From positions 36,335,023-36,399,022 of the forward strand of contig CM057228.1 in the NCBI GenBank assembly GCA_029891385.1: a DNA stretch of 64,000 nt, given 5' to 3'. Position 1 is the stretch's first letter; each line of letters opens with the position of its first letter. The notes under the pieces are model-generated. The model had not been told where the DNA came from, did not search any database, and was given only the letters and a program-made list of their open reading frames with translations. A program made the position numbers and the translations under genes. The stretch is from Erythroxylum novogranatense (lineage: Eukaryota; Streptophyta; Magnoliopsida; Malpighiales; Erythroxylaceae). Of this stretch, positions 46,528 through 56,314 are shown piece by piece.

Positions 46528-47455
46528 TGTTAAGTCAAACCAGACTTCACGTATTAAATAATTTTGATGATAAACAAAGAGAAATATACAAATGAAAAGT
46601 AGATGGTTGAATAAAAAGAAAAAGCAGAAGGAAGAAAAAGCAGAAGGAAGAAAAACAGAAGGAAGAAAAAGCAGAAGGAAGAAAAAGCGACGGAAGAAAA
46701 GCGAAGGAAGAAAAGCGAAGGAAGAAAAGCGAAGGAAGAAAACAGACGGAAGAAAAGCGGAAGCTTTACGAAGAGAAAAGCGAGCGATACAAAAATCGAC
46801 GGAAGCTTTACGAAGAGAAAGCGAGCGATTTACAAGAATCGAACGAAGAAAGAAACATCGATTTAAGACGATTCTGAGTTAAAGCTGAATAACCGTTTCT
46901 TTAAAGATTCAAGAAGCGATATTCAAGAAACAGTTGAAGACCTGATTATAAATAAGAGTCGAGATTGAAGTAAAAACAACTTTTGAGAAAAGTGAATGAA
47001 ACTCTGAGTATTCAAACATCTGACTATCTGAGAAAAATTGTGAACTATTTTTCGAGTGTACATCAAGAGCAACTCTTTTGTAAAAGCTCTTTATTAGTTT
47101 TCATTTTGAAAAGTGTTACGGTAGCTGAAGAGGCTAAGAGTAAAGAATACTTGTTGTTAAGAGACCAAGAGGCTCACCAAAGAATACTTGTAAACAGTTG
47201 GAGATAGTGAAATCTCATAAGGATATCTGAGGACTGGACGTAGCCCACAGTTTGGGGTGAACCAGGATAAATTGCTGTATTTCTCTCTCTAACTCTTACT
47301 TTACTTAAATCATAGTTCTCATTATTATCAAAGGTTTTCAAACTAGTCAAGAATTGATTTAAGATAAGTTTTCTGAAAGAACAAGCAATTGTTATTGAAG
47401 GGATTAACGAAAAGTTTATCACAATTCAACCCCCCCTTCTTGTGTATCTTGATCA
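46528..47455 (+). repeat. copia-type solo LTR (borders approximate)
   Basis: Possible start TGTTAAGTCAAACC and end CTTGTGTATCTTGATCA. The motif CTGGACGTAGCCCACAG then GGGGTGAACCAGGATAA (47234-47270), followed by TTCAACCCCCCC near the end, is the signature of copia R/U5. No convincing target duplication was found. The 46610-46770 purine tandem repeat lies inside. Confidence 0.55.
46610..46770. repeat. purine tandem repeat (GAAGGAAGAAAAGC type)
   Basis: Many units of GCAGAAGGAAGAAAAA and GCGAAGGAAGAAAA. The Lys/Arg/Glu frame reading through it (46592-46882) is a by-product. Confidence 0.9.
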
Positions 47456-47612
47456 TATTATTACTCAATATATTAACGTGTGATTTACTTCATACATGCC
47501 CTGACATTTCAATACACCACACCAGACCGAGCCTCTCCGTCGAAGATAGGACGTATAAGGGGAAAAAAATAAACATTAGCAGAAGCTGAGAGCTAATACG
47601 ACACAACCCAAA
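47456..47612. other. spacer, no gene seen
   Basis: A short unique-looking spacer between the copia-type LTR and the left end of the hAT element. Confidence 0.4.
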
Positions 47613-47754
47613 CCCAGGCCCGGCCCTGGGCAGGGGTCAGCAGGGCACCTGCCCAGGGCCCTCTATAAGAGGGGGCCCCTCAACCCCCTCTTTAAAGAAC
47701 TTTACAACGTTTAACGTTGTAGATGATAAACTTTGATGATAAATTATATAGTCT

Positions 47755-47862
47755 TGTAGATGACTATAACGTTATAGTCATTTAATGACTATAACGTTAT
47801 AGTCATTAACGTTATAGTATAACGTTATAGTCATTTAATGACTATAACGTTATTATAACAAA
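47755..47862. repeat. subterminal palindrome array CTATAACGTTATAG
   Basis: CTATAACGTTATAG, a perfect 14-bp palindrome, occurs near 47781 and 47801-47842 in alternating orientation with TCATTTAATGA, itself palindromic. The block can fold into long hairpins. It lies about 150 bp inside the left end of the hAT. Confidence 0.85.
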
Positions 47863-48265
47863 AAAAGTAAAGGCAATTTTGTGGTCCTAACGCTTATAAA
47901 TAATCCTGAAATATTGAATTATACTTGTACCTTCTAATTACTTTATTTTTATCAATATATATATTTAAAGTATTCCAACTCAAAATTAGCGAAAAAAATT
48001 TTACGATTACATCTTACGAGTTTTGAAAATAATTTAAAGGTAAATTTTTAATTTTAATATATTTTATTCTTTGTTTTTATTTTTAATATTAGATATTAAA
48101 TTTTGCTATTTATTTTTCTTGTATTACATATATAATACCATTTATATATCTTTGTGATATATTGTGAAGTTGTTGGAGTTTGGTTGTGCCTGCATACTTC
48201 TTCCAGCCCATACAGTGCTTTTGTTCTTTTCTAATACAAGCTGTGTTATAATTAGTTTCTATTAT

Positions 48266-51036
48266 GTTGCCTAAAAGCATTTGCCCGGAAGTGAAAAAGG
48301 AAAAAACAAGTAGCACAATTGATAGAATCCCAAAAGGAGCAATAAATAAATTTATTAAAGAGTAGGCTCCTCTAGTGAGAGTCCTGAGAAATTAGGTGAA
48401 GGTGGTTTTGAACAACATAAAGAAAACTTAAGTGATGAGATCCATATTCACGAGGATATTAGAAATTTGAGTGAGGATGATAATGTACCAAATGCATCCA
48501 CTTCAGAAAATTTACAGTATATTGAGCAAATAAGTCCTATATTGGACATTTATGATCCTAGGAATTGGGATAATCTTGATAATAAAGCAAGGGATATTTT
48601 AGTTGAAAAAGGGCCTATAAGAGAGTTGAATCTTATGTTTCCTTTAGACAATACCTCTCGTCATTTTTCATATTCTTATTATTATAGAAATTTGAGTGAT
48701 GGAGAGATTAGCGATAGAAAATGGTTGGTTTATTCTAAACATGTAGATAAAGTATATTGTTTTTGTTTTAAATTGTTCAAATCTACTAACAAACAAAGTG
48801 AATTAGCAAATGACGGATTTTGAGATTTGAAACATCTTAGTGAGAGACTCAAAGAACATGAGAATTGCATTAAGCATATGACTAATATGAGAACGTGGAA
48901 TGAATTAAGAGTAAGATTGAGCAAAAATCAAACAGTTGATAAAGATTTGCAACAAGAAATTGTAAAAGAAAAAGAACGTTGGAGACAAGTTTTGATAAGA
49001 ATAGTTTTTGTTGTGAAATATCTTGCTAAATATAATTTAGCTTTTCGAGGATCCAATGAGAAACTTTACCAAGATGGTAATGGCAATTTTTTAGGATTGA
49101 TTGAGATGATTGCTGGATTTGATGTGATAATGTAAGATCATGTTAGACGTATTCAAAATCATGAAATTCATCATCATTATCTTGGTCACAAAATTCAAAA
49201 TGAGTTGATTTCTCTGTTGGCCCATAGCGTTAGAAGTTCTATCATAGGGATCATTAAAGAGGCTAAATACTTTTCTATTATTCTTGACTGTACCCCATAT
49301 TTGAGTCATCAAGAACAAATGAGTTTGTTAGTACGATGTGTAAATATGTCAAATAAAAAAATAAAAATAGAGGAGTACTTTTTAGAGTTCTTAAAGGTAG
49401 ATGACACATCTGGATTAGGACTTTTCAATGAATTATTGAATGCATTTAATTCTCTTGATCTTAATGTTTATAATGTAAGGGGTCAAGGATATGACAATAG
49501 TTCTAATGTGAAGGGAAAACACCAAGGGGTCCAAAAGCGATTACTTGAAATCTATGTTCTAAAACCCGGACCGGTCATCGAACCGGTGACCTTACTGGTT
49601 ACTGGTTTGATCGGTTCGACCGGTTCAACCACCGGTCGAACCGGTGTGACGTAATAATTATGCAATAATTATATTTAATTATATATAATATTAAAAATAT
49701 TTAAAAAAAACAAAAACAAAAACAAAAAAATAAAAAAATTATCAGACCGGTTTTGACCGATTCAGACTGGGTCAATTGGAGACCGGTTTTGAAGCATCAA
49801 CCGGACCGGACCACCGACCGGTCACCCTCCGGGTTTTAAAACTTAGCTTGAAATAAATCCAAGAGCATTATATATGTCATGTGCTTTTCATAATCTTAAT
49901 CTTACTCTTAGTGATATGACACATTCTTGTGTTAAAGCTATTCATTTTTTGGAGCCGTGCAACATATATATGCATTATTTTCAAGATCTCCTAAAAGGTG
50001 GAAGGTTTTGCTTGATAATATTTTAGGCTTAACTATAAAATCGTTGTCCAACACTCATTGGGAGAGTCGAATAAAAAGTGTTAAAGCTATTAGATTTCAA
50101 GCTCCTCAAATAAGATTGGCTTTGATGGAATTATCTATATCTTGTGATGATGTCAAGTCAAAAAGTGAAGCAGAAAGCTTGGTTAGTGTACTTGAGAGTT
50201 TTGAGTTTTTACTTGGTATGATATTTTATTCGCTATTAACATGGTGAGTAAAAAGTTGCAATCTAAATCTATGTGCATTAATGCTCTCATAAAGCAATTA
50301 GAAGGTGTGATGATATTTTTTTAGAAATATAGAGATGAAGGGTTTAGCTCTAGTATGAATATTGACAAAAGTCTTGCGCTTGAGATTAATATAGAGCCTA
50401 CATTTCCAACTAGACGTTGTGGTATTAGGAAAAGATAATTTGATGAAATTAACCATAATGAAGAAATACAATCAGGTGAGGATTCTTTCAGGGTTAATTA
50501 CTTTCTAGTTGTTGTGAATATGGCAATTACTTCGTTAAAGAATAGATTTGAACAATTAACAACATTTGATAATATTTTTGGATTTTTATTTGATTCAAAG
50601 AAGTTGAAGTCATTAGATGATTACGAATTAAGAAATATTGTACTAATTTTACGACGACTTTTTCTCATGATAATGTGTCTGATGTGAATTTAGATGATCT
50701 TTTTTTCTGAATTAAAAGTATTACAAATGACTTTGTCAAATAAGTTAATGTCATCAATTGAAATATTAGAATTTGTTTAAGCTGTAGATTGTTATCCAAA
50801 TATTTCAATTGCTTATCGAATTCTATTGACTATACCTGTAACTATAGCATCAGCTGAGAGAAGTTTTTCAAAATTAAAATTATTAAAAAACCTACTTGAG
50901 GTCATCAATGTCACAAGAAAAATTAAATGATTTAGCTATGTTATGTATTGAGAAGGATATGTTGGACAATATTGATATTGATAATATTATTAATAATTTT
51001 GCATCTAGAAATGCACGGAAAAATTACTTTTCATAA
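48266..51036 (+). pseudogene. hAT transposase (TTF zinc finger, DUF4371, C-terminal dimerisation domain)
   Basis: Pieces in order: an N-terminal block (KKQVAQLIESQK, then [10 protein letters not shown] in another frame, 48290-48365); the TTF-type region [14 protein letters not shown]... [16 protein letters not shown] (48467-48823); DUF4371 with [25 protein letters not shown] (about 49030-49130) and [22 protein letters not shown] (49205-49550); a piece after the MITE with THWESRIKSVKAIRFQAPQIR (49957-50250); and the dimerisation domain near 50795-51036 (YPNISIAYRILLTIPVTIAS, then AERSFSKLKL). At least six stops or frameshifts break it. The transposase would cut and join element ends as a dimer. 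The MITE splits it at residue LLEI. Confidence 0.85.
49552..49846. mobile_element. 295-bp MITE with 8-bp target duplication inside the hAT
   Basis: Termini are CTATGTTCTAAAACCCGG and, on the minus strand, CTAAGTTTTAAAACCCGG, an 18-bp inverted repeat with two mismatches. It is flanked by CTTGAAAT on both sides (49544-49551 and 49847-49854). The interior is rich in ACCGGT/CCGGTTCGACCGG. The 8-bp duplication points to the hAT superfamily. It has no coding capacity. Confidence 0.9.
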
Positions 51037-51258
51037 ATGTGTATTTGTTAGTGTTATGATCATTTAATATTTAGTTGGTTATGTAAACTTATAAATTAAG
51101 TCATTTATGTTTAATACAAATATGTAAACTTAAGCATATTGTCAATTTATTAGGACCTTTTTTTTTAATTTTATCCGGGGCCTATAAAACTATAAGGACG
51201 ACCTGCCGGAGCCGTACCGACCAGAGAACGAACTACATAATCAATCATCACGTTCGAA

Positions 51259-52698
51259 CTAAGTCGATACATATTGCATGAACTCATAATCACACTCAAT
51301 CATAACCATGGTTTCAGGCGACAAAACCACCTCCAGATCCACGCTTCCACCACCTTCCTGCCCAGGAAAAGCAGAGATTTTACCGTCGAACTTATTGGCC
51401 GCACCACTCCTAACTGCCAAGGGTCGGCCCCACCCGAAATCAGTATCATACATTGGGAATCTTGGAGAGCTGCCCATGGTGATTGATGCGCCGTCGTAGT
51501 TCCCTAGTGGGAAACACCTTGGACTTTCCTCCCAATCTTCTACAACACGGCGCACCGCAGCGTCGTCGTGGGCCACCACATTCTTATTTAATTGCTCAGC
51601 ACACCATTTCAGATCCCGACATAATACGTCACTAACCGACGCGTAGGTTGATATGCTCTGAATCGCGTTCCCGAAATATAAAGGATCGAGCTTTGGGTTT
51701 AAACGGTTACGACAATTTACGGCCATCCTAAACGTGGTCGTTGTAGAAGGGTTTAATTTTCGGGCACGTGTCACGGCCTGCCATAGGAGTGCGCAGAGAG
51801 ACTGAAACGATGAAATCTCCGGCACCGTTTCGCTCTCTTGCGGTTTAGAAACTGCGGTCTTGTACAATTTTTCTAGAATTGTAGCTGCCTTTCCATTAGT
51901 AAAGTAATCGGTATCGTTGCTTTGTTTACCCAACAATTCGACGGCGTCACTGATGGTGTTATCTGTCACTTTTCTGCTATTAACTCTGGATTTTAGCTTC
52001 AATATCGATTCTCTACTAAAACTAAAGATTCTCTCACTAAGTGGCTCGTTTTCGTTGAAAGTCAACTTTGGACCACCCATGGGGACTTTAAGGACTGCTT
52101 GGGATATGAGGACCGAGTGTCGCGAAAAACTTGGTTGACGAGATATTTTGTTGATTCCTCTAGAGAATTCAGCGAAAGTGTTAAAGAAGTTCCAGAAAGA
52201 AGTCCCATCTATGACGGCGTGATTCACTGCACAGCCGATAAACAAACCGTCAGCTATCTCCGTCACCTGAACAGCCATAACCGGCGTATAATGGCCACTA
52301 TAACTAACAGTACGGTCAAGAGCGAAGAAGCTCTTAACACAGGCTGGGACGTGAGTTGGCGAGAGAATGTCGTAAACATGAAGATGGGTGGCACTAGCGT
52401 GAATGAAATCGACCCCTTTGTCGTTGCAGTTTATGTAAACGTAGCCATCAGAGTCAGTCGTCAAACGACCAGCTAGAGGAGGGAAGTGAGTAAGTGTTTG
52501 GGAGAGGGAATGTTTGAGGAGGGAAATGAAAGATTCGATGGAGATAGGTGGGCGACTGAAAAGAGCACCCTTCTGGATGTAGTGGCAAGAGAGCATAGGA
52601 AGGTCGGAGACCGAGAGCTTGAGGTCTCCCATAGTTGATTTCTGATGGGGAAAGACAGTGCATCTGGAGACCAAAGTTAGAGAATGAACAGGAGGCAT
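51259..52698 (-). CDS. BAHD acyltransferase, At3g50280-like clade
   Basis: An intact single-exon gene of 479 codons, a normal length for the family. It would transfer an acyl group from acyl-CoA to a hydroxyl or amine of a plant metabolite in the cytosol; substrate unknown. The catalytic H-x3-D is HAVID within VNHAVIDGTSFWNFF (residues ~158-172), and the structural DFGWG is present (TDFGWGRPLAV, residues ~419-429). DLPMLSCHYIQKGALFSRP (residues ~32-50) is typical of the clade resembling Arabidopsis At3g50280. The start at 52698 is preferred over the Met 23 codons in because the extra residues (LVSRCTVFP) match the N-terminal beta strand of BAHD enzymes. TATA box at 52855-52862. The end of a hAT transposon is about 30 bp past the stop. 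No frame break was seen. Confidence 0.93.
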   Translation of the reverse strand: MPPVHSLTLVSRCTVFPHQKSTMGDLKLSVSDLPMLSCHYIQKGALFSRPPISIESFISLLKHSLSQTLTHFPPLAGRLTTDSDGYVYINCNDKGVDFIHASATHLHVYDILSPTHVPACVKSFFALDRTVSYSGHYTPVMAVQVTEIADGLFIGCAVNHAVIDGTSFWNFFNTFAEFSRGINKISRQPSFSRHSVLISQAVLKVPMGGPKLTFNENEPLSERIFSFSRESILKLKSRVNSRKVTDNTISDAVELLGKQSNDTDYFTNGKAATILEKLYKTAVSKPQESETVPEISSFQSLCALLWQAVTRARKLNPSTTTTFRMAVNCRNRLNPKLDPLYFGNAIQSISTYASVSDVLCRDLKWCAEQLNKNVVAHDDAAVRRVVEDWEESPRCFPLGNYDGASITMGSSPRFPMYDTDFGWGRPLAVRSGAANKFDGKISAFPGQEGGGSVDLEVVLSPETMVMIECDYEFMQYVST

Positions 52699-52854
52699 TC
52701 TGGATGTTTTGTTGGTCTCGCGTCAAAACGAACAATCTTTGGCTAAGTTTGGTTACTTCGAATAAGCGAATGAAAGGAATGAGTTTTGAACAGCGAAGAG
52801 GATGGGAAACTTACAGGGAAGGAGGTTGCGGATGGGCGCTTGGGGCGAGGTGGA

Positions 52855-52862
52855 TATTTATA
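52855..52862 (-). promoter_or_regulatory. TATA box of the BAHD acyltransferase gene
   Basis: The minus strand reads TATAAATA (in CACTATAAATATCC), about 157 bp upstream of the ATG at 52698. This leaves a leader of about 125 bp. Confidence 0.65.
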
Positions 52863-53124
52863 GTGCTATCCGCTAATACTATTACTACTGCGTGTGTGGT
52901 CATTTGTTATTATTTATTTGTTTAACCTTTTTCTTTTTTCGGATAATGATGTGATGTGCGATTATATATCTTCATCAGTATGCCTTTTCCCCCCAACTCA
53001 CTAAATGGTGTGAAAGTTTTCATACTGTAGGCGACACCTAAATAGAATAAAGCAATTGGGTTGTGAATAACATGAGAAACAAAATCATAAAATCGGACAG
53101 TTAATGCCACATAACTTAAAAGGT

Positions 53125-53211
53125 TACCTTAATCCTTATTGGATGTTGAACCCAAATGTATAAATATTTTTTACAAGTACCTTAATCCTTATTGGATGTT
53201 GAACCCAAATG
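53125..53211. repeat. perfect 34-bp direct repeat
   Basis: TACCTTAATCCTTATTGGAT followed by GTTGAACCCAAATG occurs at 53125-53158 and 53178-53211, with a 19-bp spacer. Confidence 0.9.
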
Positions 53212-54236
53212 AATACATATTTTTACTTCTTTGACCAATAAAATATGTCCAAATTGGACTCTAGCTTAAACTTCGCACTTTTTACAAATAAAAATTTAAA
53301 TTGGTTAAATTGTTAAATTTACTCCTTAATTTATTTTAATAATTCTTGTCATTAAAATAAATTAATTAATTAGTCAGTTTTAAATTATTTTATAAATATG
53401 AATAAATCAATTTGTTTTCATTTAATAGTTTCTTTTAAAATTAAACTTTAATCTCTTCAATAAATAATGATATATTCTTTTTAATCATATTTTAAGTTAA
53501 TTTTAAAATATTGCTTATGCATATGGGATTTTAGTTAAATTTACAGGAGATAAGATGAAGTACATATTAAGGAAGGAAAAATCCGAGAGAGATTTGCCTT
53601 CAAATCTCAGGAGTATCATCAAGTATCGCCTACCTAGAATTTCACATCTCCCGCATGCATGAGATTTGCATGTGTTACATACAATCCCCTAATTCTTCTC
53701 AGATCAATATCTTACAGATTTGGCGTCTCTTAGTTATGTGTGCGCTTTAAATAGGGACGTAAAAGTTTATCTTTTTTGCCTAGAAGCATATTCAAATAAC
53801 AAAGTAGTTTTTTTTCCCCTAAATATAAAAGACTATCAAAGCAATATGTATCGAATATGTGGACATTTTTTTAAATATGGATTTTTTTTCAGCCTGTCTT
53901 AAATTAATTTATTTTAAGTATATTATTATTTTAAATTTTAAATGAATAAAAAATTAATCAAAATTAGTCAAATTTAACCAAATTTTGAACTACTAAAATT
54001 CAATCGAGTTCAAGCCAATCAAATTTGAGGCTCACTACCCGAGCCTAGGTATACGTGGTCTCTGTATTTCTCTCTTCATGTGAAAGCAACGACGGATTCC
54101 CCCAAGATTTTTAAAACTTGAATAATTTTTTTATTTTTAATATATATATTAATCATAAGGAAGCGATAGATAGAAGAAGTGGAACGTGAAAGCCAAATTG
54201 GATTTCCAAGAGATTACTTCTTAAATAATTTTTTTA

Positions 54237-54243
<7 letters not shown>

Positions 54244-54281
<38 letters not shown>
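54244..54281. repeat. TA microsatellite
   Basis: About 19 TA units. Confidence 0.95.
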
Positions 54282-54282
<1 letters not shown>

Positions 54283-54294
54283 AAACCCTGTCAA

Positions 54295-54423
54295 AAAAAC
54301 CCTATCTTTGATAGGGTTGCTCTTCTAGAAGATCTTAATGAAAGTGGTTGTCGTCAGTTCCCATCTGCTCTTCGGTGGATTATAGACAATCAGCTCTTGG
54401 ATGGTTCATGGGGTGACGATTGA
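54295..54423 (+). pseudogene. exon fragment of a class II diterpene synthase (copalyl diphosphate synthase-like)
   Basis: An open stretch of about 41 codons reads VALLEDLNESGCRQFPSALR then WIIDNQLLDGSWGDD-stop. This matches the early conserved block of copalyl diphosphate synthases (VALVED..GS..PQFPSSL.WI..NQL.DGSWGD). A typical CPS has about 800 residues; the catalytic DxDD region is absent. The stop after GDD and the lack of flanking exons make it a relic. It lies between a TA microsatellite and the leader of a deleted hAT, on the opposite strand from the BAHD gene 1.6 kb away. Confidence 0.7.
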
Positions 54424-54660
54424 AAAAGGTAAGACAAATACAAAAGTGATAATTCAGACAGCGGATTGATTAGTTTTTAATAAAAAAAAATGCATTTTGT
54501 TGTTAAATAGAAAAATGATTATGCGGAAATACCATCTATCAGGATTGGCATTTTTTAATAATAACTTACACAAGCTTGAGGATGAAGATCCTGCGCACAT
54601 GCCAATTGACTTTGAAGTTGCTTTTCTTTTGGTTCTAACTAATTTTTTTATTTTGCAGTT

Positions 54661-55435
54661 ATGGAAAAATACTTTAAAAAATTAAGACCGACTCTTCAGT
54701 TATCATCGTGTGATTTAAATCAGAATGTTAATAAAGCACCTCTAGTATCGAAGGAAGTTATTATTGAAGAACCTGGGATTGACTTGGAAAATCTTCCTTC
54801 CGATCCAAGATTGAGACCTAATATAAATGGCATATCATCTTGAAAAAAGAGATCAGGTGCGTAGAGTTTATTTATTAAAATGTCCTTGTCAACCTCGAAA
54901 TCATAACTTTCCTCAAAATCAAGAGCTTAACAATCGATTTGATGAAGTCAATACAAATTTGCTTTTATGTATAGCATGTCTTGATCCTAAAGACTCCTTT
55001 TCCGCATTTGACATGGACAAATTGATTGAACTTGTAAAATTCTATCCATCAGAGTTTTCTCCTATTGCTTTAATTGAACTTAAATATCAGCTTGGGAATT
55101 TTATCATTGGCGTACGTATGGATAAGAATTTCTCTGAATTGAGTGGAATTGGAGACCTTGCTAAGAGAATGGTGACTACAAGAAAGCATTATGTATTCCC
55201 TTTAGTTTATTTGTTAGTCAAATTGTCATTACTTTTACCAGTTGCTACAGCCATAGTGGAAAGAGCTTTCTCCGCAATGAAAATTATCAAGAATTCATTT
55301 CGTAATAAAATGGGAGATGACCTATTGAATGATTGTTTAGTGTGTTACATTGAAAGAGATGTATTTGCAAATATTGATAATGATCTTGTTATAAAAAGAT
55401 TTCAATCTATGAAAAGTAGGCGAGAATCATTGTAA
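54661..55435 (+). pseudogene. internally deleted hAT transposase (N-terminus fused to C-terminal dimerisation domain)
   Basis: The first frame (54661-54843) starts MEKYFKKLRPTLQ and reaches GIDLENLPSDPRLRPNI, the standard N-terminus of TTF-type hAT transposases. It stops, and the next frame (54827-55435) continues with RDQVRRVYLLKCPCQPRNHNFP. It then jumps directly to the C-terminal region: DEVNTNLLLCIACLDPKDSFSAF, LYxLVKL and VATAIVERAFSAMKIIKNSFR, the hAT dimerisation domain. The TTF finger body and DUF4371 (about 400 residues) are deleted. A splice acceptor-like TTTTTTTATTTTGCAG precedes the ATG, as in related genes. It cannot transpose. Confidence 0.85.
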
Positions 55436-55519
55436 TTTTAGCTATTTTATATTCTTAATAAAACTTTATTTTTTTATTTAATTTTGATATAAAAATTTTG
55501 TGAAATTTATATTTTATTT

Positions 55520-55557
55520 GGACCATCCTATCTTAAATTTTTAGCTGCGTCACTTTG
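55520..55557 (-). other. right terminal inverted repeat of the deleted hAT
   Basis: The minus strand reads CAAAGTGACGCAGCTAAAAA followed by TTTAAGATAGGATGGTCC, matching the style of plant hAT ends (CAGGGGCGTAGCCAG...TGGTCC). The left partner was not securely found; a weak candidate is CAACGACGGATTCCCCCAAG near 54087. Confidence 0.5.
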
Positions 55558-56121
55558 TTAAAGTATATACATTCATATATAAGTCCGTTTAAATGCTTAT
55601 GTCACATATACAAGATAAACAAAACAAATTAGCAGAGAAAGACAAGGAAAATAGTAGAGAAGTGTCTCATACTTGTCATGCATGCACGGGTCACTAGTCA
55701 CTACAGTGGCAACTGTCCCACGTATCAGCCATCAACAGTCAACACCCTTGGAGCTCTGATGGAGGATAGACGTGCGGAAGTTAGAAGATAAGGAAAGGAT
55801 TATTCTATATTTGTTTACTATAGAATATTGCCTGTGATCGGCTACTGATAGTGATTAGTCATATCCTTCAAATTAATTTTTAATTTATAACTTTTTTACT
55901 TCAAATTCAATCAACTGGTCAGAACTAAGTACGGTGGACCAATTCCATACAATTTCTCAATCCCCTCGTGCATTCTGTCTAGCAAGTAATTGCTTATTTA
56001 TTCTTAACATGGATAAATGTTCTCTAGTAAGTGTAGATTCATTTAATTCATTGTGACACACCTCTTTAAAGTCTATACTTAATTATGAATTAATAAAGAG
56101 GGTCAGACACTAGTATATACC
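55558..56121. other. intergenic, no gene seen
   Basis: AT-rich with a moderately GC segment at 55660-55800. No recognisable frame or element. Confidence 0.4.
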
Positions 56122-56129
56122 TTCCTCCT

Positions 56130-56306
56130 CAGAGATGGATCCATAAATTTTTTTGAATGGAGTAAAATTTTAATAAAGGTTAAATTTTAATGGAAGAAAA
56201 AAAATTTTATAAAATCAAAACTAAAAATAATAATTTTTTATATAAATTTATTTAAAGATAATGAGACCAAGTGTCCCTACTTACCTCCAATATAGATCCG
56301 TCCCTG
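56130..56306. mobile_element. 177-bp non-autonomous hAT-like MITE
   Basis: The left end CAGAGATGGATCCATA and the minus-strand right end CAGGGACGGATCTATA match at 13 of 16 positions. Flanks TTCCTCCT (56122-56129) and TTCGTTCT (56307-56314) match at 6 of 8, consistent with an old 8-bp duplication. Interior AT-rich, no coding potential. Confidence 0.7.
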
Positions 56307-56314
56307 TTCGTTCT

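Larger units (their letters stand above)
47613..51225 (+). mobile_element. hAT DNA transposon (TTF/DUF4371 type), inactivated
   Basis: The left end CAGGCCCGGCCCTGGGCAGG and the right end (minus strand CGGTACGGCTCCGGCAGGTC) form a degenerate terminal inverted repeat around CGGC-C-GGCAGG. Subterminal copies of GCCC/GGGCCC lie inward on the left. The transposase remnant is at 48266-51036. An 8-bp target duplication was not convincing. A MITE (49552-49846) sits inside. Confidence 0.7.
52926..54294. other. AT-rich intergenic region upstream of the BAHD gene
   Basis: No gene recognised. It contains a perfect 34-bp direct repeat (53125-53158 and 53178-53211), a CATGCATG (RY-type) site near 53653, and a repeated phrase AATAATTTTTTTATTTTTAA at about 54121 and 54222, the second running into a TA microsatellite. 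Confidence 0.5.

Noticed and set aside
46592..46882. 96-codon Lys/Arg/Glu-rich frame resembling a nuclear basic protein
   Set aside because: It reads through a purine tandem repeat inside a copia-type LTR; composition is explained by the repeat.
51274..52476. Plus-strand frames of 60-125 codons
   Set aside because: Shadows of the BAHD acyltransferase on the opposite strand.
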